From NCBI GenBank assembly GCA_022701365.1, contig JAKUHH010000068.1:249189-313188 (forward strand): DNA of 64,000 bases, written 5' to 3'. Made by a program: the position numbers and the translations under genes. How positions within the stretch are numbered: position 1 is the stretch's first letter; the number at the start of each line of letters is the position of its first letter. This document shows, piece after piece, positions 1 through 12,449 of this stretch. This stretch comes from Mycocentrospora acerina (Eukaryota; Ascomycota; Dothideomycetes; Pleosporales). Under the pieces are notes generated by a model. The model worked only from the letters and a program-made list of their open reading frames with translations, had not been told where the DNA came from and ran no database searches.

Positions 1-1179
1 CCGCGTACTGACCACTCCGTCAAGGTACGTGAACGCCCCCATTGATCCCATCATTGCGGTGCGAGTAGTGTGGGTCCAGAAGGCTGAGACAGTTATCGAC
101 GATGTTTCAATTGTCCGTGTTCGAGCTGATTTTGTGGTGATTGTTGGCGTGGGCAAAAGTGTTGGAGTATTCGACTGCGCATTGACGACCGAACCGCTGA
201 AGAGAAGAGCCGCGAGGACATAATGTAAAACCATGGTTGCGCAAACCGCAAATCTTCGAGTAGACGTTCAAAGAACTGAGGGCACCAACGCCCTTTTAAC
301 GTGCACCATAATCGGACAGTGCCAATCACCAACCACTTAATCCCTCACCGGTCGTGCAGGAAGTCACGTCGTTACGTGCGGTACACGCGACGTAAAACGG
401 GAATCCAGGGGCGCTGGCAACCATAGCCAGTCAAATGTACAACGTGTGCATCCTCCAAGAATCGCTGTTGCTTCTAGCCTCTTGCGTATAATTGAATGTG
501 TATTTTGGGGCTGCAGCTCACAATGTTGTGCAGGGGCTATTGGGTGCCTGATCTTAAGTAAATTCGACTTGAATGGCGACATTTTGTTGTTCACGACTAG
601 AATTAAAGTTCAGCTCGGGCAAAATTTCGTTGACAAGTACTTAGCTTATCAATTTGTTCATTGTTAACAACGGATTTCTCTCAGGTGGAGTGTGATTCTG
701 AAATGAACAGTCCTCGAGATGGTACGGCGGCTCCTGGATGATACTGTGGCGTTTGGTAGCGCATAAACAATTTGCCGCGATACCGCCATCCATTTGAAGA
801 CACGGCATTGCTAGATCACATCCAGACAGTCTCCATGTGAGCCAAATATGTTTTAACATGAGAAGCACAGCCTCATTGAATATTTCATTGATCATTAAAC
901 TTATACTAACATTTGCTGAATCGCCGATACAGGTACACCCCCATGAGTCGATATTATGATCAATCTAGAAAAGGCAGACAGATAGTCGTACAATTGCAGA
1001 CCTCCGCCCTGATATGCAAAACGCCCGCTGCACAAATAAAACGTAACATGAATGCGTCAATGGTATAAAACGGCCGCCCAATTCAAGCACCGAACACCAG
1101 GTTCCTCAAACGGACAGTCATGTCTCGTCACTCTATCCAACTCCATGTGTAACTTCCAAATTTCGATGTCATCCCAAAA
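1..1179. other. Intergenic, no supported gene
   Basis: Left edge of the window up to the stop codon of the giant repeat gene. Only open frames shorter than about 90 codons are present on either strand, with no recognisable motif or splice chain. The last part (about 900-1179) is probably the 3' UTR and terminator of the minus-strand gene. A TATAAAA-like string near 1064 faces rightward but no gene follows it. Confidence 0.5.
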
Positions 1180-4100
1180 TCAAGTAACGATCTTCTTTTT
1201 GAAGCCCCCAAACAAACTCTTCAAACCCCCTGATTCCTCCTTCTTCTTGCGGTGTGAGCTGCTGCTCTTCCGTTCTGTTTCGCTTCGCCTGGGCTTGGGA
1301 CGCTCCTCGTCATGAGTTCGTGTGCGGGGACGGTCGGACTCGGTGCGGCGACCCGTGGGTCTCTCTTTCTCGGTGACAGAGAAATGACGACTCTTGGGCC
1401 GCTCTTCGGGTATCGAGACGTGCTTCCGACGGCGTTCACGTCGGTCGGCCGCTGAATCATAGTAAATATGGAGTGCCACATCGCCAGGTTCTTCGTCTGC
1501 AAAGCGTACCCTGTCTTTCACTATCTCTGCTTCAACCATTGGTTCCAACTCTAATTCAATAGGCTCTGGTAGTGGAGGGGGTGGTGGGGGTTGTGACGGT
1601 GGAGCTATAAACACATCGTTGGTAGCTTGATATAGCAATACTCCTCCGTCTTGATCTTGATCCCCAGACAACTCATTCTCCCTTGCACGTGCAGCTCTTC
1701 GCTCTGCTTTCCATCGCAGGTATTCGGCTTCCTCTTCAGGATCATCAAAATGACGACGAGGGTGTTGAGGCTGCGTGTTAGAGTGCCGGCGGCTCCGATG
1801 TAGCCGTTCGCCGCGCTCGCGACTCTCATCGGTAGATTGATAATCGATTACAGGGCGTATTCGTTCCTTCCTCATGACAGACACTGGTGGTTCAATCATA
1901 TCAGATGTGTCGGGACGCACACGAGAGGAAGGCCTCTTGGATCTTGATGGTGTCGCGGGATCTGTCTTTGAACGACCAAATCGCGACAGACCACCTAGGA
2001 GGCCACTTCGCTTACCGCTGGACGGAGGTTCTTTATTGCTTAAGCGTCTACTGCGAGGGGCGGATCGCGGTGAATCGGCTGGCGCGGGTGTAAGGTAGGG
2101 ATCGGTGTCTTCCTCTGCTGCGCGGCGCGCAGCGTCACGAGCCAGTTCGGCTTCCACATGTCTTGTCTTCACGGCAGCAGCCGCTTTCTCCCTCTCTCGC
2201 TCTGCTCTCCTCTCATGTCGCAGCCTTCGGGCCTCCTCTTCCTCCCTCTCGGCTTGGTCCGCTTTCTCGCGTTCTAAACGTCGCGCCTCTTTCTCAGCCT
2301 CGTGCCTTTGGCGACGCTTTTCATGACGGATGCGCCTCTCTTCCTCTTCTCTTGCCAATTTCTCCTCAACTTTCTGCTTCAAACGTTCCTCTTCGGCTAT
2401 TCGCTTCTCCTCTTCGGCTTGCTTTGCAGCACGGCGCAGTTCACGACGCTCCTGTCTTCGAATCTCTGCTTCCTCCAAAATCCTGGCTTCTTCGAAGGCT
2501 ATCCGTTCTTTTTCAGCTCGTCGAGCCTCTCGAGCCTCATGCCGCTTGCGTCTTTCAGCCTCAGCCTCCATCTCTTCTAGAGTACGACGCCTGCTATGCT
2601 TGTCTTCCCCTCTGGCTTCACGATGGCGCTGAGATGGGTACTCGGGGTAGGCGCGCTCCTTGCTACTGTTACTTCGGCTTCTCTCTTTACTATGCACCAG
2701 TGCCCTCTCGTCTCCTCTTGCAGTGTCGCGGTCGTATGTGACTTCGCGGTCGTATGTGACTTCGCGATACTTTTTTGACGAAGACCGACCAATCTTTGCG
2801 ACGGTAAGTATCGGTGCATCAGTCATAACAGGTGGCTCCTTAACACTGGATTCACTTTCACGCCTCCGACGTGGATGGTATGCAAATTCGCGGTCGCGCC
2901 GGGATTGTGAATGTCGTCGGTGACTCCTTACTCTACGTGGTACTTCAGTGGTAGGTTCTTCATTGACCACAAAATCTCTTGCTACAGGAACAGGATCCAT
3001 GTCAAAATTGGCTGCTACTGGAGCGGCAGCGAAGGCGGGGAAAGGAGAAGGCTCATCAAAGCCCCTAGCAGTATTGTCCTCTTCAACAAGGTATTCGTTT
3101 GATTGTGGAATTCGACGGGTCTCAACCGGCACCTGGTCTTCCAGTATCTGTTGGTGAATTTCATTGACGGCAGTATCGACTGGCACAGGTTGCGCTTCTT
3201 CTTGAACAACATCTTCAGTGACATATTCCTCAGTCAAGATGGGTTCTGCAGAAACTTCCAACTCCAGAGGAGATTCAGCCTCAATGGCAGGTTCGAGTAC
3301 AGACGCTACTTCAACAACCTCGTTCAGCGGCTCTTCGGTGATCGGAATAACATCAACGGCCACGTCGGGCTCCTGGAATACGTCCTGTTCGTCTGTCGTT
3401 GCTCCTAGGTCCGGTTCCACCTCAAGTTCAATTGCTTCCGCCTCTGCAACCGCTGGTTCCACTTCAGTCTCGATTTCCACTAATTCAGAATCCTCCGTAA
3501 CCTCAGTTGGCACTACCTCCAGATCGACTTCAGCTATCTCTTGTTGCAGCTCTAGCTCTGGCTCTGGTTCTTGCTGTGGCTCCAGTTCCGGACCTTTGTC
3601 TGCCTCCGCCTCTATTTCCAATGCAGGCTCCGGTACTAACTCGAAGTCTGCGATAACCTCAGTCGTTTCAGATTCCGTCACCGGTCCCACATCTTCGATT
3701 TGTTCAAGTTCGGGTTCTGGAAGAGTCTCATCCACCAGCAAGTGCTCAAGGGCATCACCATTAGTAAGCTCCTCCACAACTGATTGAAGATTAGCAGAGA
3801 CTTCGGATTCCTGCTCAAGGGCTAAATCTGAGTCGTCGAGTTCTTCAATCTCGACGTCCTGATTTGGCTCTACAGTTGACGGCGATTCTTCCGGTAAGTC
3901 CTCAGGCATTAGCTCCTCCTCATTCAGGGCGACTTCCGCAGAAGGTTCTTCCGATGCAAATATATCTCGTTGTACTTCATTCTCAGTAACAACTTCCGTA
4001 CCAGGTACCTCCTCGGGAGGTGTGTTGTTGACTTCACTTTCTGGCTCAACTGTAGGAGAATGTGTTTCTTCGGATACCGGGGAAGACTCATCCTCTGACT

Positions 4101-7100
4101 CACTGTCTTCTGATGAACTTTCTGCGGAATTTGTGTCCTCATCTTGATTCAGGCTGTCGTCAATATGGGTAGTGAAGTCGTCCTCCACAGGTGCCTCAAT
4201 CGTCTCGACTTCAGGCTCGACTTCAGCTTCGACTTCAAGTTCGACTTCAGCTTCGATTTCAGGCTCGACTTCAAGCTCAACTTCAGGCTCGACTTCAGGC
4301 TCGACTTCAGGCTCGACTTCAGCTTCGATTTCAGCTTCGATTTCAGCTTCGATTTCAGGCTCGACTTCAGGCTCGACTTCAGGCTCGACTTCAAGCTCAA
4401 CTTCAGGCTCGACTTCAAGCTCAACTTCAAGTTCGACTTCAGACTCAACTTCAGACTCAACGTCAGGTTCCTCTTCTAACATGCCCGAGGTGTCTTCTTC
4501 AACATATTCCCCTTCCGAATCTTCTGCTTCGATATCATCTGCCTCAAGAGGGGAATTTTTGGTTTCGACTAAGCCCTGTGCGTCTTCAGGTTCCAGTTCT
4601 TCAACCGGTGCGTTTGCGTTCTCTTCGCCGCCTTCATGAGCTGAGGATATATCAGATTCAGCGCCGACATCCTGAACGATTGGCGCCGAGCGTTGTTCTT
4701 CTCCAACTCCAGCTGATCCCGTCTCACTTTCCTGTAACTCTGAAGGCTCATCTTCGGTGTCGTTGATGCCAACGCTATCCCCTTCAGCAGAATCGTCCTG
4801 GTCCTCCTCAGCAACTAGCTCAGAGGTATCTTCGTGGTCGTTGGCCTGCTCGGCTTCGAGACTCTGCTCTGCTGAGTCCTCCTGCTCAAGGGGAGAGTCA
4901 GATACCGTTGCGTCTGCATCATGAGGCAATTCCTCGCTCTGAACCTCGACGTTGGCATGTTCTGGTTCAGAAATAGCTACATCGGAGCCTTGTAACGATT
5001 CTGTCGGCGCAGCTTCCTCTTGTGGAGCATCGGAGTTCGCAATTTCCATAGAAATACCAGATTGAGAGTTGGTGTCTTCAGGTGCATCCAGGGCTTCTTC
5101 TAGGTTATCTTCATCTTGGTCGTGTTCGCTATCACCACTACCATCCCAAGAATCTGCAGATGCAACAGATCCTTCCTGCTCACCAGAAGACTCTTCTTCC
5201 ATTTCTTCGATAGGTACTTCAGTCGATTCAGCTACTACTAGCGATGTGTCTTCTTCGGCTTGGACATCGGCGTTGATATCACCTAAGGAGATTGCTTCTC
5301 CATCAGCCGGATTCAGGGTATCAGTAACCTCATTCTCATCATGCTCCACGGCTACAGTTTCCTCTTCGGCCATACCAGCTTCCTCCTCATCATCGCTCTC
5401 GTTCTTGTCCCAGTTATCTTCGTCGCTTTCGTCTTCGGGCTCTTCGGGCTCTTCGGGATCTTCGTCTAGAGTGGATTTGTCGAATGTAGCGTCAGCAGAT
5501 AATTCAGGATCCGCAGCCGTGTCAGCACTCAAGTCATCATCGGGAAAAGATGCCGGTACTGAGTCCAATGATGGTGAGAATTCGGCAACCGGTTCAACAT
5601 TCACATCGTCGTGAGCTTCGGGTTGTTCGTGCTCAGTCTGCTCTACCGTTGTTTCTGAGGTGAAATCATCTTGAAGTGCAGCACTCGATTCGTCTGTGTC
5701 GTTGTCATCAGAAACTGACTCTGTGCTGACATCGTGTTGGCTTGTCTCCTCCACGTCTAGTGGTTCGTCCAGCTGAGGAGTTGTGGCATCTTCTTCTGCG
5801 TCATCTATTACATCTTCAGCCATCTTTTCCTCGACTACTTCAGCTTCTTGAGATGATAAACCAGCGATGTCTTGAATAGCTGATGCTGCATCATCATCAA
5901 CAGCAGATACCGAGTCCTCCTCAGCGTCGGATTGAGCATCGTCCTCAGAGTCCCATCCATCACCATCTTCGGACTCACTAGCAGAGTCATCTTCAGAAAC
6001 CTCATTGGCATCTGCGGCGTTCTCGTGCTGATCTTTGTCTCCAAGATTAATCTAACGTACGATTAGTCATGCGAATTAGGTTTTGACATAATAGAGGAAT
6101 GAGTGCTGCTTGGAAAGTGTAGGAATCCTCTATTTGGTTTTACACTCACCTCAACCTCATCGTCTTCGGCTACAGAGCTTGACGCAGCATCTTCGTTGTT
6201 GATATCTGAAACCATGTGTACAGCTGTGGCTTCTTCTTGCTCACCGTTATTTGCCCGAGAAGTAATATTTCCGTTCTTGCGAGTCGCTCGCAAGGAAGCG
6301 ACATCAACATCAGTAACTTCACTCAGATCGTCCGGCTCAGACATATCAACGACTGAATCTGAGCTGACGCCGTCCGAAGTGGCATCTGAATTTTTAGCGA
6401 GCTCCTCTACGGGCTGCTGGACATTCATCTCTTCTGGTGCTGCTACATCCAGTCAGCCATGACGTCATCGACGTGACACGACGAACATGTCTCGTATTAA
6501 AGATTGTTGTTCATTTCATGTTGGAGAATAGGACAATGAAAAATGTGAGCGTGACATAAGACGGGGGGCTGGGGTCTAAAGCTGAGTGCATTGGCGCATG
6601 CACGGTGCGATCTGCCGCATGCGTGGCAGCCCGAAGCACGTCCCAACAGAATTTTCGCACGTGACATGAGAAGTGAGGCTGGATAACGCGCATGGAGCAT
6701 CTCGACCAATGTAAGAGTGGCCAATCGAATGCAACGTCTTCCCCAGAGTGTATGGAGAGAAAACTGCTGACACCAAATACCTAAGAGATGTGGAGGGTTA
6801 ACGTACCTTCAGACAGTTGAGAAGCCTCAACGGCTTCTGGTGTTACTGGCTCCTCGTTCAATAACTCTGTGTCCTTACCGCCATTGTTGATGTCTGCAGT
6901 CTTTTGATCACCGACTTGTGCGTTGTCCTCCACGTCAGTGCTTTCCGTTACGCTTGACTCAGGATCCGTATTTTTGTGAGGCTCGGTCGCCACGGCTTCA
7001 TCGCTGATTGGCTCGTTTACCTCGCTTGGCTCACTTTTGCTGTACTGTGGTCCAGGCGTCTCTTCATACTCATCCTTTTGGTGGAGGCTGTCTTCGGTGG

Positions 7101-10100
7101 GCGGTTCGAGATTGTCTGCATGCTGATCAGTACAGTTCTTGAAGACAGATGGGGATTCGTACTCTCTTGGATAATTTCGTCGCCAGATGTAGGCGTAGGT
7201 AAAGCTTCGTACGGCTCAGGCGCGTTTTGTGTCACAGGCAAATCATCTGAAAGCTCCGCGGACCCTGTCTCAAGAGACTCTGTAGTCGTCTCCGCAGCCA
7301 GGCTCATATCTTCACATGGAACTGTGGTTTCAGCAACGTGTTCGAGCTGACCGTCGTCAGTCTCCAGGCTGTTGTCATTCTCAACATCTGAGCTGTCCAA
7401 TACGATATCGACATCAGAAGATTCGAGCAAAGAGCTTGCGCTGTCTTTTTCATCCTCGCACACAACGCTATCCTGGCGTTCGTCATCGATAACATTGGTC
7501 GTTTCGTTCGCCTCCTCTGCTTCTACTAGAGAGATAGTGTCGTTCTCTTGAGAGGACGTAACGCCTTCTGTCTCATCGTCTTGTGGCATTTGTTGTTCCT
7601 CTATTTGTGGCTGAGATTCACCATCAATTGGCTGCGGTTCAATCTCAGTAGTAGCCTGGTCAACAACTTGCTTTTCTGGGAGTTCAGTTTCGCCTGAGTC
7701 AGCTTCCATTTGAATCGGAGCGGCGCTATTGAAAGCGTCATCCTGGGTTGCCTCTGTGTCTACTGTATCAACATGAACCGCAGTCACGGCCTCAGTCGAC
7801 AGACTTATCTCAACTGTGGGGTCGAGATTCTGATTACCATCATCTGCATCCTCTATGGCACTTTCGACTGAACAATGGTCGTGTAGAGGCTCCGATTGAT
7901 TTTCTTCAGTTTCCTCCGCAGTTCCAGCAGAAGTCACATCCTCGTTGGATGCAACAATTTCTTCCACAAGTGACTCAGCAGTCGGTTCCGGTGTTGTTTC
8001 TGACTCTGAATCTGGGTGTTCTGCACTAAGCTCGTTCCCGCTGCTAAACTCTATGGTGGTGTCATCGACCATCTCAGGTGAAACTACAGTTTCGACGATG
8101 ACGACAGGCTCTGGAGACTTCGGGATTTCTTCACCAACTGAAATTTGTTCAACAATATCACCTGTGGAGACTTTGAGTTGATGTGTAATATATTCTTGCT
8201 CGACAGTGAGTTGTTGAGTCGCAGTGAGGTCTGGATCTGTCACAGATGGGTTCTCAACCTGAGGCTGCTCAATTGTGGTTGGTTCCTGGGTGGGGAGTTC
8301 TTCGGGATCAACTGGCTGTTCTGTGGAAAGTTCGGGGACGAGTTCTTGCTCGACTGCTTTGTTCTCGTCAGTTGGTAGCTGCTCCTCGGCTGGTATGTGT
8401 TCTTCGTGGGGGTTTAGCTCTTCTTGTGCTTGCTGCTCCTCAAAGAGAATCTGCTCTTCGACCTGCTGAACTTTAGTACAACAGATTGAATTGGAATCAT
8501 TGTAAGCAGATGACCTACTAAAAGTGGCTCGAGTAATTTGGTAGTTAATTCCTCTGTGCCAGGCTGCTCTACCTGAGATTCGGTCTCCATGTATTCAGGG
8601 CCTACCGTTCTAGTTAGTCAATGTGTATGAAATGAAATCGGCATTGAAGTGCCGTTCATGAATATTTCATCAAAATCGAAATTACATTTAGAGACGATCT
8701 GAAGCTTTTGGTCTTTAGCTTGTTCGACTAACAAAAACTTACCAGGCTCAGAGGTGGTAACATCCTCTACCAAAAGCTCAGAATTACTATCGGTAAGGTT
8801 TTCTTTAATCATAGGTTGCTGAATGTCCGAACTCATGGCCGTTAGCGGCGAGTCACTCTCAGTACAGAGCCCGTTGTCTTCGGCAGGCTCGTTGTCGATG
8901 ACAGGCTCACTCTCTAATGCAGGCTCGTTTTCAACAGCAAGTTCGTTTTCTACAGGAGACTCTTTCTCGGCGAGAGGCTCACTTTCGACAATGGGCTCGC
9001 TCTCAACAACAGGTTCACTCTCTACAGCAGGCTCATTGTCTACAATAGGTTCGCTTTCGACAGCAGGCTCACTTTCGACAGGAGGCTCATTCTCGACAAC
9101 AGGCTCGCTCTCGACAGCTGGCTCGTTCTCTACAACAGGCGTGTCCTCTGCAGCAGGCTCAATTTCGACAACAGGCTCACACTCAGCAATGAGCTCGCTC
9201 TCTAATGCTGGTTCATTCTCTACATCAGGCTCGTTTTCGACAGCAGGCTCGTTTTCGACAGCAGGCTCGTTTTCGACAGCAGGATTGCTTTCGACAGTAG
9301 GACTACTCTCGACAATTGGCTCACTTTCTACAGCAAGATCAATGTCTACAGTAGGTTCGGCTTCGATAATGGACTCGCCTTTGATGGCAAGCACATTTTC
9401 GACGAGAGGCTCACTTTCGATGACAGGCTCGTTATCGACAACAGGTTCGCTCTCTAATGCAGGCTCGTTCTCAACAGCAGACTCGCTTTCGATAGGAGGC
9501 TCGTTCTCGACAACAGGCTCGCTCTCGGCGGCTGACTCGCTCTCGATAACGGGCTCGTGCTCTGCGATAGACTCAAGTTCGACAATAGGCTCGCTTTCAG
9601 CAACGGGCTCGCTTTCAGCAGCGGGCTCACTTTCGACGACAGGCTCGCTTTTGATGATAGGCTCGTTCTTGGCGGGTGGCTTGCTTTCGACAGGAGGTTC
9701 GCTTTCGACAGAAGGCTCACTTTCGACAGGAGGCTCATTCTCGACAACAGGCTCGCTCTCGGCAGCTGGCTGGTTCTCGACAACAGACTTGTGCTCTGCG
9801 ACAGACTCCCTTTCGACGATGGGCTCGCTTTCGATGTCAGGCTCGTTTTCGGCGGGAGGTTCGCTTTCGACAGCAGGTTCGCTTTCGACAGCAGGTTCGC
9901 TTTCGACAGCAGGTTCGCTTTCGACAGCAGGTTCGCTTTCGACAGCAGGTTCGCTTTCGACAGCAGGTTCGCTTTCGACAGCAGGTTCGCTTTCGACAGC
10001 AGGTTCGCTTTCGACAGCAGGTTCGCTTTCGACAGCAGGTTCGCTTTCGACAGCAGGTTCGCTTTCGACAGCAGGTTCGCTTTCGACAGCAGGTTCGCTT

Positions 10101-12449
10101 TCGACAGCAGGTTCGCTTTCGACAGCAGGTTCGCTTTCGACAGCAGGTTCGCTTTCGACAGCAGGTTCGCTTTCGACAGCAGGTTCGCTTTCGACAGCAG
10201 GTTCGCTTTCGACAGCAGGTTCGCTTTCGACAGCAGGTTCGCTTTCGACAGCAGGTTCGCTTTCGACAGCAGGTTCGCTTTCGACAGCAGGTTCGCTTTC
10301 GACAGCAGGTTCGCTTTCGACAGCAGGTTCGCTTTCGACAGCAGGTTCGCTTTCGACAGCAGGTTCGCTTTCGACAGCAGGTTCGCTTTCGACAGCAGGT
10401 TCGCTTTCGACAGCAGGTTCGCTTTCGACAGCAGGTTCGCTTTCGACAGCAGGTTCGCTTTCGACAGCAGGTTCGCTTTCGACAGCAGGTTCGCTTTCGA
10501 CAGCAGGTTCGCTTTCGACAGCAGGTTCGCTTTCGACAGCAGGTTCGCTTTCGACAGCAGGTTCGCTTTCGACAGCAGGTTCGCTTTCGACAGCAGGTTC
10601 GCTTTCGACAGCAGGTTCGCTTTCGACAGCAGGTTCGCTTTCGACAGCAGGTTCGCTTTCGACAGCAGGTTCGCTTTCAACAGCAGGTTCGCTTTCGACA
10701 GCAGGTTCGCTTTCAACAGCAGGTTCGCTTTCGACAGCAGGTTCGCTTTCGACAGCAGGTTCGCTTTCGACAGCAGGTTCGCTTTCAACGACAAGCCCAC
10801 TTTCAACAACGGGCTCATTCTCTAAGACTGACTCATTTTCAACAACAGGCTCGCTTTCGACAATAGGACTGCTCTCGACAACGGGCTCGCTCTCAACAAC
10901 GGGCTCGCTCTCAACAACGGGCTCACTCTCTACAGTAGATTCGCTTTCGACAATGGGTTCACTTTCGACAGCAGGCTCGCTTTCGATGACAGGCTCGTTG
11001 TCGATAACAGGCACACTTTCGATGACAGGCTCGTTTTCGATAACAGATTCTCTCTCTAATGCAGGCTCATCCTCGATGACAAGCTCGTTTCCGATGGGAG
11101 ACTCGCTTTCGACAATAGGCTCGCTCTCCATGGCAGGCTCGTCCTCTGCAGCCGGTTGAATAGGAGCGGCAGGCGACTCTCCCTCAGCTGGGGGTAGCTC
11201 CAAGATGACTGGTTCGCTCTCAACAATGACGTCTCTTGTGGCAAACTCCTCCGAATCGGCAACGGAACTGACAGATACCGCTTCCTCACAAATAATCTCT
11301 TGAATGCTCGAGATTGTCAGTGCTGACCGCTCCGTAGCAGCACTTGCTGAAACGTCAGACTGTGAGTCGCCATCCTCTATGACCAATCGATCCTCACTTT
11401 GCAGCGATCCGACCTCAGTCTTGTTCTTCTTGCTCTTCGATTTCTTTTCCTTGTCGTCCTTCTTCTTTTTTCGATCCGTGGACGAAATGGAGAAGATAGA
11501 TGACCTCCTCTCCTTCTTCTTCTCGTCCTTTGATGATGAGGAGGAGGAGGAGGAGGAAGAGGTAGATGAATCCTTGAGACGCACAAAAGCAGTAGGTTTG
11601 AAATTACCAAATAAAGAGATTCTCCTCCTATCGCTCTTTTTCTTCTTTCCAATGCTAGCAGAGTCTGGATCTTTTACGTCAGAGGCAAAGTGGACAGACT
11701 TGGGGGACTTCAGGGGCTTTTCTACGGCCTGTTCGGACTCACCACTCTTCTCATCGACAGCTATAGCGGACTCTGGCACCAGTTCAACGGGCGGCGGTGG
11801 CGGAGGGGGTGGCGGAGGCAACGGCTCCGCATCTCCGTATGACAGCTGATCGCCTGGCGGCTCATTCTTCACATCCTGGGCTATGGTCTCGTACTCCGGA
11901 TTGGTATTGACTGTGTATGCTATTGCACTATCTCCGGGCTGTTTTGGAATATCTATTAAGGCTACCCCTGCCATTGTCTCGGGTATGGCATCTAATGGCT
12001 GCGGTTCAAAGTCACTACTTGGTGCTTCAGGTGCAGGAGGGGGCGGTGGCGGTGGCGGTCCTGAGTCTTCTGTGAAGGGAGGCTCGGGTGCAGATGATGT
12101 ACCCAAAAACTCCGATTCGGCAACTCCTACATCTAAATCATAGTCAATGGTGAGTGTTGCGTGTAGACAATCTTTGACACCTACCCCCTTGGTCAATGCT
12201 TCTATCTTCATTATTACTGCTATCCTCATTCTCGATGTACCGACGTGGAAGATCCGGGACTGGAGGTTGCACTATTCTTCGATACACAGGCCCAGCAGGA
12301 GGAGCTGTTCGTGTGTAAAAGTTCTGGCCGTTATCTGCTATTGCGTAGAAATTTTCTCCGCTGTTCGCAGCGTCGCCATAAGGATTTCTCCATGGCGAGA
12401 TGGAGACATTGGAGAATTGGCGGCGTATAGTTTTGGTAGTAGTCTCCAT
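1180..12449 (-). CDS. Giant acidic repeat protein, seven exons, about 3504 aa
   Basis: Proposed exons (minus strand): 12449-12185, 12132-8743, 8601-8519, 8465-7163, 7115-6807, 6442-6150, 6051-1180. Every junction is GT-AG and the phases agree, giving 10,515 nt. Visible order: N-terminus with METTTKTIRRQF; two poly-proline runs (about residues 113-121 and 193-203); a Ser/Lys-rich basic patch; a hexapeptide array EPAVES (core about 537-847, degenerate copies about 410-1170); Glu/Asp/Ser-rich disorder; an EVEP array (about 2411-2499); an Arg-rich region; a 160-residue Glu/Arg/Lys helix (about 3036-3197); another poly-Pro run; and a basic tail ending GGLKSLFGGFKKKIVT. No enzyme domain is seen. 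Size, acidity and repeats suggest a structural tether or scaffold. Leashin (the Woronin-body tether, often annotated as involucrin-repeat protein) is one candidate, but I could not confirm it by motif. The single-gene model is fairly secure; the function is not known. Confidence 0.75.
4200..4463 (-). repeat. 12-bp coding minisatellite (EVEP/EVEL/EIEA)
   Basis: About 22 units of a 12-bp repeat, + strand consensus GGCTCGACTTCA with variants GCTTCGATTTCA and AGCTCAACTTCA. They encode tetrapeptides such as Glu-Val-Glu-Pro, Glu-Val-Glu-Leu and Glu-Ile-Glu-Ala in exon 7 of the giant gene. Variants occur in patches, as expected from slippage and unequal exchange. Confidence 0.93.
9858..10788 (-). 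repeat. 18-bp coding minisatellite, about 52 copies (EPAVES)
   Basis: The unit on the + strand is GGTTCGCTTTCGACAGCA, repeated head to tail with almost no divergence; rare variants read TCAACA instead of TCGACA near 10678 and 10714. It encodes Glu-Pro-Ala-Val-Glu-Ser on the minus strand, inside exon 2 of the giant gene. Degenerate relatives of the same unit extend from about 8880 to 11150, so the perfect block looks like a recent local expansion within an older array. The unit is 18 bp and has no stop in any frame, so all six frames stay open. Confidence 0.97.

Noticed and set aside
4144..4766. Several + and - ORFs across the 12-bp array
   Set aside because: Same cause: repeat without stops. 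Only the minus frame joins the long acidic reading frame.
9858..10788. CRISPR-like array
   Set aside because: The repeats are contiguous with no spacers, lie inside a coding exon, and the genome is eukaryotic.
8823..11159. 778-codon + strand ORF of STAGSL repeats, and three other frames through the same array
   Set aside because: They exist only because the 18-bp unit lacks stops in every frame. The minus-strand frame continues through phased introns into non-repetitive coding sequence, so it is the real one.
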